A DNA stretch of 64,000 nucleotides, from NCBI RefSeq assembly GCF_002803085.1, contig NZ_NNBJ01000003.1, positions 213,798 to 277,797 of the forward strand, written 5' to 3'. This DNA comes from Streptomyces sp. CB01201 (GTDB lineage Bacteria; Actinomycetota; Actinomycetes; Streptomycetales; Streptomycetaceae). Position numbers and translations under genes: made by a program. Numbering within the stretch: the stretch's first letter is position 1; each line of letters opens with the position of its first letter. Shown piece after piece: positions 26,921-36,154 of the stretch. Under the pieces are notes generated by a model, which saw only the letters and a list, made by a program, of their open reading frames with translations, made no database searches and was not told where the DNA came from.

Positions 26921-27227
26921 ACGCCGACTTGGCGATGGTTTCGTGGTGCCTGATGACCTCGGCGATGATGAAGTTCAGCAGCTTCTCGGCGAAGGCCGGG
27001 TCGAGCTTGGCGCTCTCGGCGAGCCGGCGCAGGCGGGCGATCTGTTCGGCCTCGCGCGAGGGGTCGGCCGGGGGCAGGCTGTGTTCGGCCTTGAGGTGGC
27101 CGACCTGCTGGGTGCATTTGAAGCGCTCCGCCAGCATGTGCACGACGGCCGCGTCGATGTTGTCGATGCTGTCGCGGAGCCTGCCCAGCTCAGCCTGCAC
27201 GGAGGGGTCGATCGTGGTCATGGTCAT
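26919..27227 (-). CDS. Chorismate mutase (AroQ class)
   Basis: 102 residues, all alpha. The pattern LGRLRDSIDNIDAAVVHMLA, then ERFKCTQQVGHLKAEH, then PPADPSREAEQIARLRRLAE, and the C-terminal FAEKLLNFIIAEVIRHHETI are characteristic of AroQ chorismate mutase (conserved Arg, Lys and the C-terminal Gln/His region). It rearranges chorismate to prephenate for Phe and Tyr. Free-standing and cytoplasmic, with no fused prephenate domain. The stop abuts the interspersed repeat (TCACGCC end). It is codirectional with the AraC gene 5 bp upstream, so the two may be cotranscribed. Confidence 0.9.
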   Translation of the reverse strand: MTMTTIDPSVQAELGRLRDSIDNIDAAVVHMLAERFKCTQQVGHLKAEHSLPPADPSREAEQIARLRRLAESAKLDPAFAEKLLNFIIAEVIRHHETIAKSA

Positions 27228-27232
27228 CGAGC

Positions 27233-28126
27233 TTACGTGGCCGGGCCCGCGATGGTCGGAGGGTGTTCAGGATCCGGAATCCGGTGGCTCCAGCCGCCGG
27301 GTACGGCCCGGCCCTGCTGGGCGCGGAAGCGTACGGGGGCGATGCCGACGCGGCGGGTGAACAGTCGGGAGAAGTAGGCGGGGTCGTCGTAGCCGACGCG
27401 GCGGGCTATGGCCGCGACCGGCAGTTCGGTGGCGGCGAGGAGTTCCTTGGCGCGGCCGAGGCGGATGCCGAGCAGGTAGTCCTTGGGGCTGCATCCCGCG
27501 GACCGGCGCACGGCGGTGCGCAGCTCGGCGGGGGTCATGCCGTGCCGGGCCGCGTGTTCGGCCACCGAGAGGGGCTGGAAGGCGTCGCGGGCCAGGGCGT
27601 CGAGCACCGGGTCGCCGTCGGGGGCGACGTCGGCGCGGGCGCGGCGCAGCGCGACGAGGAGTTCGTGGACGGCGGCGGCGGTCTCGACCTCCAGGAGGGG
27701 GTTGCCGCGGCGGGCGGCCCTGGCGATGCGGCCGACGGCGGCGCGGGCGCCGACGGTGTCGCTGAGCGGCACGACGGGGTGGTCGGGGTCGATGTAGCCG
27801 AGTTCGGTGTACGTGGTGGTGGCGGGCCCGTCGAAGTCGACGAACGACTCGTCCCAGCCGGTGGCGGGGTCGGGACCGTAGTGGTGGGGGACGCCGGGGG
27901 TGAGCCAGAGCAGGGCGGGTGCGGTGACGGTCTGCCTGCGGCCGTCGGGGCCGCGGAACCAGCCGCTGCCCGCGCCGATGACGACGGCGACGTGGTGGTC
28001 GAGGGTGCGGGGTCCGACGGTGGGCAGCAGGCCGTGCTGGAGGCCCACTCCCAGGCAGACCAGGCCGAGGCGGTGGTGGGCCGGGCTGGGGGTGAAATAC
28101 CGCATCCAGGTGTGATACATGCCCAT
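27233..28126 (-). CDS. AraC-family transcriptional regulator
   Basis: 297 residues from the ATG at 28126 (28120 and 28105 are alternatives). The N-terminal half is a cupin-type sensor (LLPTVGPRTLDHHVAVVIGA, LLWLTPGVPHHYGPDPATG). The C-terminal half has two HTH units (FQPLSVAEHAARHGMTPAEL and LPVAAIARRVGYDDPAYFSR, the second with the AraC signature). It is divergent from the GH35 beta-galactosidase by about 120 bp. AraC regulators of this type usually sense sugars, so it is a candidate regulator of the galactosidase and perhaps of GH101. Confidence 0.92.
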   Translation of the reverse strand: MGMYHTWMRYFTPSPAHHRLGLVCLGVGLQHGLLPTVGPRTLDHHVAVVIGAGSGWFRGPDGRRQTVTAPALLWLTPGVPHHYGPDPATGWDESFVDFDGPATTTYTELGYIDPDHPVVPLSDTVGARAAVGRIARAARRGNPLLEVETAAAVHELLVALRRARADVAPDGDPVLDALARDAFQPLSVAEHAARHGMTPAELRTAVRRSAGCSPKDYLLGIRLGRAKELLAATELPVAAIARRVGYDDPAYFSRLFTRRVGIAPVRFRAQQGRAVPGGWSHRIPDPEHPPTIAGPAT

Positions 28127-28246
28127 GTCCGTTCTGTGCCGTCCCCCTTGCGTCCAATCAGCGCCGATCTTTGTCCATGGACCGGCGGCGCGCCAGGGGC
28201 GAGAGTGGCCGGGCACAGTGACCGAGACAGATGGGCGGGGCGGCCG

Positions 28247-30007
28247 GTGGGCGACTTCACCGTGGGGGACGAGGACTTTCTGCTCGACGGGCGGCCGGTG
28301 CGCCTGCTGTCGGGGGCGCTGCACTATTTCCGGGTGCACGAGTCGCAGTGGGGGCACCGCCTTGCGATGCTGCGGGCGATGGGCCTGAACTGCGTCGAGA
28401 CGTACGTCCCGTGGAACCTGCACGAGCCGCGGCCGGGGGTGCACGAGGACGTGGCGGCGCTCGGCCGGTTCCTGGACGCGGCGGACGCGGCCGGGCTGTG
28501 GGCGATCGTGCGGCCGGGGCCCTACATCTGTGCCGAGTGGGAGAACGGCGGGCTTCCGCACTGGCTGACGGGTCCGCTCGGCCGGCGGGCGCGCACGAAC
28601 GACGCGGAGTATCTGGCGCACGTGGACCGCTGGTTCGGGGTGCTGCTCCCCCAGGTCGCCGAGCGCCAGATCGACCGGGGCGGGCCGGTGCTCATGGTGC
28701 AGGTGGAGAACGAGTACGGCAGTTACGGCACCGACCGGGGCTATCTGGCGCACTTGGCGGGGCTGCTGCGGGACTGCGGCATCACGGTGCCGCTGTTCAC
28801 CTCGGACGGCCCCGAGGACCACATGCTGACCGGGGGTTCGCTGCCCGGGGTGCTCGCCACGGCGAACTTCGGCAGCGGGGCGCGCGAGGGCTTCGAGGTG
28901 CTGCGCCGCCACCAGCCGTCGGGGCCGTTGATGTGCATGGAGTTCTGGTGCGGCTGGTTCGACCACTGGGGCGCGGAGCACGTGGTGCGGGACGCGGGGG
29001 ACGCGGCGGCGACGCTGCGGGAGATCCTGGAGTGCGGGGCGTCGGTCAACATCTACATGGCACACGGCGGCACCAACTTCGCCGGCTGGTCCGGGGCGAA
29101 CCGGGCGGGCGAGCTGCACGTGGGCGCCCTGGAGCCGACGGCGACGTCGTACGACTACGACGCGCCGATCGACGAGGCGGGGCGGCCGACGGAGAAGTTC
29201 TGGCGGTTCCGTGAGGTCCTCGCGGAGTACCAGGACGGCCGAACGCTGCCCGAACTCCCGCCCGCGCCGGTCGAGTTGACGGGCTCGTACGTGGTCGGCG
29301 CGGACGGCTGGACGTCCCTGCCGGAGGTGATGGACGTCTTGGGCGGCGAGGAGCGGGAGGGGCCGGTGCCGCCGACGTTCGAGGAGGTGGGCGTCGATCG
29401 GGGGGTGGTCCGCTACCGGGTCGACGTCCCCGGGCCGCGTCAGCCGTACGCCCTCGGGGTGCTCGGGCTTCGCGATGTGGCGACGGTGTACGTCGACGGC
29501 GTACGCGCCGGGGTCCTGGACGCCGAGGACGCGACGCTGCCCGCGCCGGTGCCGGGGGGTGTCGCGGTCGAGCTGTGGGTGGAGTCCCTCGGCCGGGTCA
29601 ACTACGGGCCGCGCGGCGGGGAGTCGAAGGGGATCACGGGCGGGGTGCTGCACGAGCGGCAGTACTTGCACGGGGTGCGGGCGCGGGGCCTGCGCCTGGA
29701 CGCCCTCTCCGTCCCCGGGGTGACGAAGGTGCCCTTCGGGCCGGCGGGCTCGGCGGGTTCCGCCGGGCTGCACCGGGGTGCCGTGGACCTGCCGTCGGCG
29801 GGGGCCTCGTTCGCGTGGCTTCGGCTTCCGGGGTGGGGGCGGGGGTTCGTGTGGGTGAACGGGTTCTGTGTGGGCCGGTATTGGGAGGTCGGGCCGCAGC
29901 GGGGGCTGTACGTGCCGGGGGCGGTGTTGCGGGGTGGGGGCAATGAGGTGTGGGTGCTTGAGCTTGCGGGCGCGGAGGGGGCGGGGCCCGTCACTTTGGG
30001 CGCGTGA
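28247..30007 (+). CDS. GH35 beta-galactosidase
   Basis: 586 residues. The GH35 catalytic barrel has RLLSGALHYFRVHESQWGHR, LNCVETYVPWNLHEP, PYICAEWENGGLPHWL, the acid/base Glu in VQVENEYGSYG, and the nucleophile Glu in MCMEFWCGWFDHWG. MAHGGTNFAGWSGAN follows. C-terminal jelly-roll domains end with GRYWEVGPQRGLYVPG. No signal peptide, so it appears cytoplasmic and would act on imported galactosides. The GTG at 28247 (MGDFTVGDEDF) matches the usual family start; a GTG at 28205 is in frame. Its tail converges on the GH101 gene, with an intergenic repeat between. Confidence 0.92.
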   Translation: MGDFTVGDEDFLLDGRPVRLLSGALHYFRVHESQWGHRLAMLRAMGLNCVETYVPWNLHEPRPGVHEDVAALGRFLDAADAAGLWAIVRPGPYICAEWENGGLPHWLTGPLGRRARTNDAEYLAHVDRWFGVLLPQVAERQIDRGGPVLMVQVENEYGSYGTDRGYLAHLAGLLRDCGITVPLFTSDGPEDHMLTGGSLPGVLATANFGSGAREGFEVLRRHQPSGPLMCMEFWCGWFDHWGAEHVVRDAGDAAATLREILECGASVNIYMAHGGTNFAGWSGANRAGELHVGALEPTATSYDYDAPIDEAGRPTEKFWRFREVLAEYQDGRTLPELPPAPVELTGSYVVGADGWTSLPEVMDVLGGEEREGPVPPTFEEVGVDRGVVRYRVDVPGPRQPYALGVLGLRDVATVYVDGVRAGVLDAEDATLPAPVPGGVAVELWVESLGRVNYGPRGGESKGITGGVLHERQYLHGVRARGLRLDALSVPGVTKVPFGPAGSAGSAGLHRGAVDLPSAGASFAWLRLPGWGRGFVWVNGFCVGRYWEVGPQRGLYVPGAVLRGGGNEVWVLELAGAEGAGPVTLGA

Positions 30008-30069
30008 CGCGTCCCGCCCCGGCGGGGCCGGTGCGGCCTCGTTCGGCTGCGGGCCGGGTGTGCTCGCGC

Positions 30070-30184
30070 GGTTCCCGGCGCCCCTAGCGGCGCCGGGTGC
30101 TGGGGCATCTTCAGCCCGTCCGGCGTTTGAGGACGAGCGCCCTTAAGGCGCGAACGGGGGTCTGGGGGCGGAGCCCCCAGGGGG
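30070..30184 (+). repeat. Interspersed intergenic repeat, copy 2 (long form)
   Basis: Contains the GGTTCCCGGCGCCCCTAGCG block, then CTGGGGCATC, then the core TTCAGCCCGTCCGGCGTTTG, continuing AGGACGAGCGCCCTTAAGGC and a terminal hairpin TCTGGGGGCGGAGCCCCCAG. The core matches 43474-43535 almost base for base. It lies between the convergent GH35 and GH101 genes, and its terminal hairpin could act as a terminator. Confidence 0.85.
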
Positions 30185-33100
30185 TTACAGTTCGCGGGCC
30201 TCGAACGTGTCCAGGACGCATTCCGCCGACCCGTCGTCCCCGACCTTCCGCAGCCCCACCCACGCCACCCCCGCATCCGGCGCCGTGAACTCGTACGCGA
30301 ACAGCGACGGCTCCGACACCGGGGCAAGCGCGACGCGGTTCAGTTCGCGGGGAGCCGGGACGTCCACCCCGGTGATCCAGGCGTACTGGCCGGCCCGTTC
30401 GCACTCGTACCGGAAGGACACCCGGTACCGGCGCCCGGGCAGGAAGCGGACCGTGTGGTCCACCGTCCGGTAGACCAGGCCCTCGTTCTCGCCCCGCGAC
30501 TTCAGCGACTGCGTACCGTCGACGACGTCGTCGATCGCCTTGCCGTTCCAGCCCCGCTGGGTGAACCGCCCGTGCCGCTGCGCGATGTGGGTGCGCGGGT
30601 CCGTGGAGCCCCCCGCGTCGCCCTTGACGAAGACGCCCCAGCCGGACGGCACGTCCTGGAAGTCCTCGTGGGCGAGCACCCCCGGCCTCGCCGCCCCCCG
30701 CGCCCGTACGACGCGGACGTTGTCGAAGCGGACCCGGGCCTGCCCCGCGTCCGCCCGCAGCGTGAGGGTGACCGGGCCGCCGCCGGCCGGGACCGTGAAG
30801 GGCACCGACATGCGCTGGAAGCGGGTGTCGTGCTTGCGGTCGGCGGCGACGTAGTTGCCCGCGGTGGAGGCGTCCGTCCAGTTCGTGGCGGTGGCCCCGT
30901 CCGCGGTGCGCACGTCGAGCGCGGCCCGGCGCCGCTCCCCCGCCCGCTCGCCGACCTCGACCTGCACGGAGGCCGAGTACGTGCCGGGGGCGAGCCGGGC
31001 CAGACGCTGGGCGACGGCGGCCGCTCCGCCGCCGGGCAGGACGAGTTCGTAGTCGCCGAGCGTGCTCGGGACGACCTTCGCGGAGCCGCTGACCTGCCAC
31101 CCCTCCAGCGTGCCCGAGTTGAATCCGGGGTCGCGGACGGGCGTGAACTGGCCCCAGACGGGGTCGCGTTGGGGGCGGACCCGCTCGCGGTAGATCACAT
31201 ACGGCCGGCCCGCCGCCGCGTCCGGGACGGTGACCGCGCCGGCACGGACCGGGAGGTCGGCGACGTGTACGCGGCCCTGGTCGGTCAGCCGGTAGAGGGC
31301 GACCGTGCGCAGGCGCGACCAGCCGCGGGGCAGCCGCCAACTGGTGCTGCCTCCGGCCGGGTTGTAGTGGTAGAGCTTCGCCGGGTCGGTGGCGTCGCGG
31401 GGCTCCCAGGGCAGGAGGTAGGTGCCCGCGTCGTACACGAGACGGCCGTCGGTGGTGATGCGGCGCGCGCCGGTCGCGTCGGAGACCGAGGTGGGGACGG
31501 GCCCGGCGAAGGTGATCTCGTTCTCGCTCCAGCGGGCGACGGGGTGGGCCTGGAGGTATTTGGCGGGCAGCGACTCCGTCCAGATGAGGTCGTAGAACGT
31601 CTTCCAGTCCGTCTTGCCGGTCCAGCCTTCGAAGTTGCCCATGTGGGCGTGGCCGAGCAGGGTGGGCCACTTGTTGGCGAAGACGTCCTTCTGGTGGTGC
31701 CGGACGAAGCGGATGAGGCGGGAGTTGATGCCGCGCGAGGTGTCGGGTCCGTAGTCCGTCTCGTTGGCCCAGTGCGACCACAGCGAGGAGCGTTCCAGGC
31801 CGTGGCCCCATTCGGAGGCGACGAGCCAGCCCTGGTCGCGCAGGGCTCGCTGGAGGCGGTCGGAGGTCCAGCCGGATTCCCGGAACACGTCGAGGTAGAT
31901 CGCGTTCAGGCCGCGGTCGGTGTCGCGGCGCAGATCGGCGAAGCGCTTGATGATGTCGCCCGAGACCAGGTCACGGCGCTGGTCGATGCGGTAGGACTGG
32001 TCGAGCCAGTCCCACTGCCGGTTGGTCTTGTCGACGAGGGTCTCGGAGAAGGCGTTCGCGACCGGGTAGGACTCGGTGGCGTTGACGTGGACGGCGAAGT
32101 CGCTGTTCCACTTCCTGCCTTCGCGGACAAGGGAGTTGAGGTCTTCGAGGCCGCCGGCCCGCTGGTTGTAGTTGCCGGCGTAGTCGGGGTGGGCCGAGTC
32201 GTGGCCCTCCGACTGGTAGCCCTTGAGCAGGGTGTACTGGCGCAGTCCGTCGGTGGCGAGCGAGATCCGCTTGACGTTGTCGAGGGTGGCCAGGAACGGG
32301 TTGGTGGCCTGGGACGCGAAGTTGAAGGGGATGTGCGGGACGACCCGCAGGTGCTGGTCGTCGGCGCCGAGCGGGGTGACCATGATGTCGCGGAACGCGA
32401 TGGCCGCGTCCTGCCAGTCGACGGTGCCGTCGCCGTTGCGGTCGCCGGTGACGATGACGGTGGCGTACGGCAGGGGCTCGGTGGCGCCGGTGGGGGCGGT
32501 CGCGGCGCGGTGGGTCCACTGGCCGGGTGCCAGCTGCGCCTTGACGTAGCCGTCGCGCTTCAGGGTCTGGCGCCACAGCCGGCCGTTCTCCCAGGTGGCT
32601 CCGGGAGTGGTGTCGGGCCTGTCGTAGACGGTGTTGGTCTCGATGGCGCCGCCGAGGCCGTGGTGGGCGAGGACCGCGTAGGCGCAGCCGGCGGGTTTGG
32701 CGTCGGGGGCGGTGTCGGCGGTCGGGGTGATCAGGGTGTCGCCGCTCTTGGCCTTGTCCAACTGGATCTGCGCGGCGAGGAGTTGGGCGCCCGGCTGGTC
32801 GCTGCGTACGGACAGCAGGGCCAGTCCGGGGATCTGCAGGGTGCCGACGCGCAGGGCGGGGGTGTCGTCGATGCGGGTGATGCGCCAGTCCACGCGGTGG
32901 CCGCTCACCCGGATCTCGGCGCCGATCTCGGTGCCGCCGTCGAAGGCGAGGGTGTAGGTGATGCGGTCGCGGGCCGTGCGCGAGGTCACCTTGGGGGTGT
33001 GCGGGGTGTTGTCGATGAGGACGTCGGTGACGGGGTCCTCCTGGCCGTGCAGGACGGCGCCGCTTTCGCGGTCGGTGTACGACGCGATACGGGGGAAGGC

Positions 33101-33277
33101 GGTGTCGACGCGGACGTCGAGTGCGGTGGAGCGCAGCACCGCCTCCCCCGTCGGCCGGGGGGCGGCGAGCGCCGCCGAGGGGATGCCCAGGGCGGCTCCG
33201 GCCCCCGCGAGGGCGGTGGCCGCGACCACCGTCCTGCGGTTCGGTCCGTGCTGGTCCCCGTGCTGTTCGGCGTTCAC
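30185..33277 (-). CDS. Secreted GH101 endo-alpha-N-acetylgalactosaminidase
   Basis: 1030 residues from a GTG with AAGGAG just upstream. The N-terminus is a Tat-like signal (NRRTVVAATALAGAGAALG, cleavage near ALAAPRP). A beta-sandwich precedes the GH101 barrel, which has FNFASQATNPFLATLDNVKR, LKGYQSEGHDSAHPDYAGNY, WDWLDQSYRIDQRRDLVSGD, the nucleophile region NAIYLDVFRESGW and acid/base SEWGHGLERSSLW. A calcium-loop-like DRNGDGTVDWQD occurs early in the domain. C-terminal beta domains with FDNVRV motifs look carbohydrate-binding. GH101 enzymes release Gal-beta-1,3-GalNAc from mucin-type O-glycans. The neighbouring GH35 enzyme could then cleave the disaccharide; that link is inference. Confidence 0.9.
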   Translation of the reverse strand: MNAEQHGDQHGPNRRTVVAATALAGAGAALGIPSAALAAPRPTGEAVLRSTALDVRVDTAFPRIASYTDRESGAVLHGQEDPVTDVLIDNTPHTPKVTSRTARDRITYTLAFDGGTEIGAEIRVSGHRVDWRITRIDDTPALRVGTLQIPGLALLSVRSDQPGAQLLAAQIQLDKAKSGDTLITPTADTAPDAKPAGCAYAVLAHHGLGGAIETNTVYDRPDTTPGATWENGRLWRQTLKRDGYVKAQLAPGQWTHRAATAPTGATEPLPYATVIVTGDRNGDGTVDWQDAAIAFRDIMVTPLGADDQHLRVVPHIPFNFASQATNPFLATLDNVKRISLATDGLRQYTLLKGYQSEGHDSAHPDYAGNYNQRAGGLEDLNSLVREGRKWNSDFAVHVNATESYPVANAFSETLVDKTNRQWDWLDQSYRIDQRRDLVSGDIIKRFADLRRDTDRGLNAIYLDVFRESGWTSDRLQRALRDQGWLVASEWGHGLERSSLWSHWANETDYGPDTSRGINSRLIRFVRHHQKDVFANKWPTLLGHAHMGNFEGWTGKTDWKTFYDLIWTESLPAKYLQAHPVARWSENEITFAGPVPTSVSDATGARRITTDGRLVYDAGTYLLPWEPRDATDPAKLYHYNPAGGSTSWRLPRGWSRLRTVALYRLTDQGRVHVADLPVRAGAVTVPDAAAGRPYVIYRERVRPQRDPVWGQFTPVRDPGFNSGTLEGWQVSGSAKVVPSTLGDYELVLPGGGAAAVAQRLARLAPGTYSASVQVEVGERAGERRRAALDVRTADGATATNWTDASTAGNYVAADRKHDTRFQRMSVPFTVPAGGGPVTLTLRADAGQARVRFDNVRVVRARGAARPGVLAHEDFQDVPSGWGVFVKGDAGGSTDPRTHIAQRHGRFTQRGWNGKAIDDVVDGTQSLKSRGENEGLVYRTVDHTVRFLPGRRYRVSFRYECERAGQYAWITGVDVPAPRELNRVALAPVSEPSLFAYEFTAPDAGVAWVGLRKVGDDGSAECVLDTFEAREL

Positions 33278-34518
33278 GCTCGCTCCTTGTCGTGGGGGCT
33301 TTCGGTGCGGGCCACGATGTTCCGCCGGGTGCGGGTGGGCCCATGGACAAAGGGGTGGGAGGTGTTGGACTAACGGGTCACGGTGGCGGGTGGGACCGGG
33401 CCCGTCCGGGGCGGGCCGACGGATACCGGCCGCACCGGTGGCGTCCGGCGGTCGCGCGGCACGGCGTAAAGGATCTGCCGTTGGCCTATGCCACCGGCGA
33501 ACCGCCTGCTTCCCGCCGCGCACCCCGGACAATTGCGGATTCGGCGCCGTCCGTAATGCGTTGCGGGCGTCATCGAGCGCCTTGCTCCTTTTCGGACAGA
33601 CTCCCCGAAACGACACGACTGGCGAATGCGAGCCCCTACTGTTGTTTCTGCGAAGCGCTGACCAGGGCAGGATCAGGGCGCGGTCGGACCACCGCACACC
33701 TGACCGAACAAGAATTCGGTAAACGGCCGTGGAGTACTTCGCCTTCGGCGAGCGCTAGGGGGTGGGAGCCGGTGGTACGGGTGAAACGGAAGGGCACGAA
33801 TGGGGGCGTTGCCCGGCAGGGCGCAAGGTGGCTCGGGGTTCGCGAATGCCCCACGGACAGATGTCGCACCACGGCACTGCCCGGTCCGGCCGCCTGTAGG
33901 TGAGTGCGAGGACTTTCCACCTCATCAGGCCGTGATTTCCTCCGCCGCACGAGCAGCACGAGCAGCACGAGCAGCACGCCCCGGACGAACTACCTGACCT
34001 GCCCGGCCTGTCCGACCTTTCGCGCCTGGACGCAAGGCGCGCCCCGTGCGAACTGCACAGCGCCTACGAGCCGCACAGAATTCACCGGCATGTGGCCCGT
34101 CGCACCATGGACACGTGACGGTCCACCGGAGCGGACCGACCCTTTCTCCCCGGCGGGGCACCCGCCGGATTCCACAGATTCCACGGATACCACGGACTCG
34201 ACGGCGTCATTTGCGCCGCCCAACGACCCTCCGCTTCCGTTCGTTCTTCCGTTCCGTTCCCGCTCTCCCGCTCCTCCTCCCCTTCCTCTTTCCCTGCCAG
34301 CCGCTTTCCCTTTCCCTTTCACATTCCTGCCGCGCCGTGCCGGCCCGCGGTCCCGCCTCCACCCCGCGGGCCCCGCGCATCGTCCCGCGACCGCGTCTCG
34401 ACCAGACGCGCCCGGACCTTCCGGCCCTTTCCCGCGATCCTCGACGTTTCTCATTCGTCCCGTCAGTCTCTGGCCATCGCCATGCCCAAAAACGTCACCT
34501 TCTTCAGAGGAGATCCCG
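33278..34518. other. 1.24 kb intergenic region without a convincing gene
   Basis: Open frames here translate to low-complexity Ser/Thr/Pro or Arg-rich sequence with no fold-like pattern, and the wobble bias of real genes is absent. It holds the divergent control regions of GH101 and the decarboxylase operon. It also has a 9-bp tandem repeat (33947-33978) and a roughly 100-base tract (34228-34328) that is nearly 90 percent pyrimidine on the + strand (TTCCGTTCGTTCTTCCGTTC and similar). Base composition is visibly lower in G than in neighbouring genes. A short regulatory RNA or small peptide cannot be excluded. Confidence 0.6.
33947..33978. repeat. 9-bp tandem repeat GCACGAGCA, 3.5 copies
   Basis: Three perfect copies of GCACGAGCA followed by GCACG, in the long non-coding stretch upstream of the decarboxylase operon. 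Confidence 0.9.
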
Positions 34519-36114
34519 TTGACGGAATACCGGTCGGAGTATCCCTTCGGTGTGCGGCACGACGGCACGGAGCCCGCTTCCGCGCAGGCGGAGCCCGGGT
34601 CCTCGCCGCCGTGTGCGACCGGAACGCTCGAAAGCGGCCTGCTGCTCGACGCGTTCGACGCCCAGCTCTTTCGCGAGCAGTCCGAGACGGTCGTGGCCAA
34701 GCTGGAGAAACATCTGTCCGACGTGTCCATCAGAGGGCTCGACCTGACCGATCCCGCGGCGCTCACGGACGCGGCACGGGCGCTGATGACGACGGAGCGC
34801 ACCAGGATCGCGGCGTTCGACGAGCGCAAACTCGCCGGGATCGTCGACCTGTACATCAAGACCGGCATCCAGGTGCATTCGCCCGGCTACATGGGGCGGC
34901 AGTTCTCGGGCGTCGTGCCGCTGTCCGGGGTGATCGACTTCGTGAGCTCGGTCGTCAACCAGCCGTCCTCGTTCTACGAGGCCGCCCAACTCCCCAGTGT
35001 GGCCGAGCGGATCATGGCGGAGGAGCTGAACGCCTTCATCGGCTGGGAGCGGGACGGCTTCGCGATGGTGACCACGTCCGGGGGCTCGCTCGCCAATCTC
35101 ACGGCACTGCTCGCGGCCCGCAACCAGGCCTTTCCCGGATTCTGGTCCGAGGGCGGGGCGGGGCTCGCGGGCCGGCCGAGGCCCGCCGTCGCGGTAGGGG
35201 ACGACGTCCACTACAGCGTGGCGCGGGCCGCCGGCGTGATGGGCATCGGCGATGCGGGGATCGTGCGGCTCCCCCTGAACGAGCGGCACCAGATCTGTGT
35301 GGAGCGGGCGCCCGGGGTGCTGGACGCGGCCGAGCGGCGGGGCCTGAAGGTGTTCTGCCTGGTGGCTTCGTCGGGCACCACCGCGATGGGCGCCTTCGAC
35401 CCGCTGGACGAGCTCGGTGACCTCGCCCGCGAACGGGGCCTGTGGCTGCACGTGGACGGCGCCCACGGAGCGAGCCTGCTGGTGTCCGACGAACTGCGGC
35501 ACAAGCTGCGCGGGATCGAGAAGGCGGACTCCCTGACCTGGGACGCGCACAAGATGCTGTTCACGCCCGCGCCGTGCACGCTGCTGTTCTACCGGAACAA
35601 GGAGAACAGCCTCGGAGCGTTCCGCCAGCGGGCGAGTTATGTGTTCGACGAGGAGCCGGACGTCTATACGGCGCTCGACAGCGGCGAGAAGAACTTCGAA
35701 TGCACCAAGCGCCCGATGATCATGCCGTTGTGGACGCTGTGGGCCGTATACGGCAGAGCACTGTTCGCGCGGAAGATCGAGTATCTGTGCCGGCTGACGG
35801 CCGACGCCCATCACCTCCTCGTACGGGAAAGCGACTTCGAGACGCTGCACCGCCCGGAGGCGAACATCCTGTGCTTCCGCTTCCGGCCCCCGGGGCTCGC
35901 CGAAGAGGACGTGCACGCATTCCAGGTGGAGATCCGCAACCGGATCAAATCCGAGGGGAACTTCCTCATCTCCAAGGTCGACGTGGGCCAAGTCGCGGCT
36001 CTGCGCGTCGTGATGATGAACCATCAGATCACTTCCGAGCACTTCGGCATGCTGCTCGGCGAAATCCGCAGGGTCGGACGGGATCTGCTCCGCCAGAACC
36101 GGCCGCCCCGGTGA
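34519..36114 (+). CDS. PLP group II amino-acid decarboxylase, first gene of a six-gene operon
   Basis: 531 residues from a TTG start with AGGAG seven bases upstream; the open frame further upstream is non-protein-like. PLP-fold motifs are TTSGGSLANLTALLAARNQA, VGDDVHYSVARAAGVMGI (stacking His 231), SSGTTAMGAFDPLDEL, WLHVDGAHGASLLVS (Asp 313) and TWDAHKMLFTP (Schiff-base Lys 345). This is the glutamate/diaminobutyrate/aromatic amino-acid decarboxylase family; the substrate cannot be told from sequence. It lies 40 bp before an adenylating enzyme on the same strand, suggesting that an amine or aminoacyl building block is made and then activated. Confidence 0.88.
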   Translation: MTEYRSEYPFGVRHDGTEPASAQAEPGSSPPCATGTLESGLLLDAFDAQLFREQSETVVAKLEKHLSDVSIRGLDLTDPAALTDAARALMTTERTRIAAFDERKLAGIVDLYIKTGIQVHSPGYMGRQFSGVVPLSGVIDFVSSVVNQPSSFYEAAQLPSVAERIMAEELNAFIGWERDGFAMVTTSGGSLANLTALLAARNQAFPGFWSEGGAGLAGRPRPAVAVGDDVHYSVARAAGVMGIGDAGIVRLPLNERHQICVERAPGVLDAAERRGLKVFCLVASSGTTAMGAFDPLDELGDLARERGLWLHVDGAHGASLLVSDELRHKLRGIEKADSLTWDAHKMLFTPAPCTLLFYRNKENSLGAFRQRASYVFDEEPDVYTALDSGEKNFECTKRPMIMPLWTLWAVYGRALFARKIEYLCRLTADAHHLLVRESDFETLHRPEANILCFRFRPPGLAEEDVHAFQVEIRNRIKSEGNFLISKVDVGQVAALRVVMMNHQITSEHFGMLLGEIRRVGRDLLRQNRPPR

Positions 36115-36154
36115 AGAGGAACGGAAAGGCAACCGCGAGGAAGGAAGGCCGTCA

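Noticed and set aside
33904..34518. Upstream in-frame extension of the decarboxylase
   Set aside because: The extension translates to Ser/Thr/Pro/Phe-rich low-complexity sequence read from a polypyrimidine tract. The TTG at 34519 has a good ribosome-binding site and leads into the normal family N-terminus.
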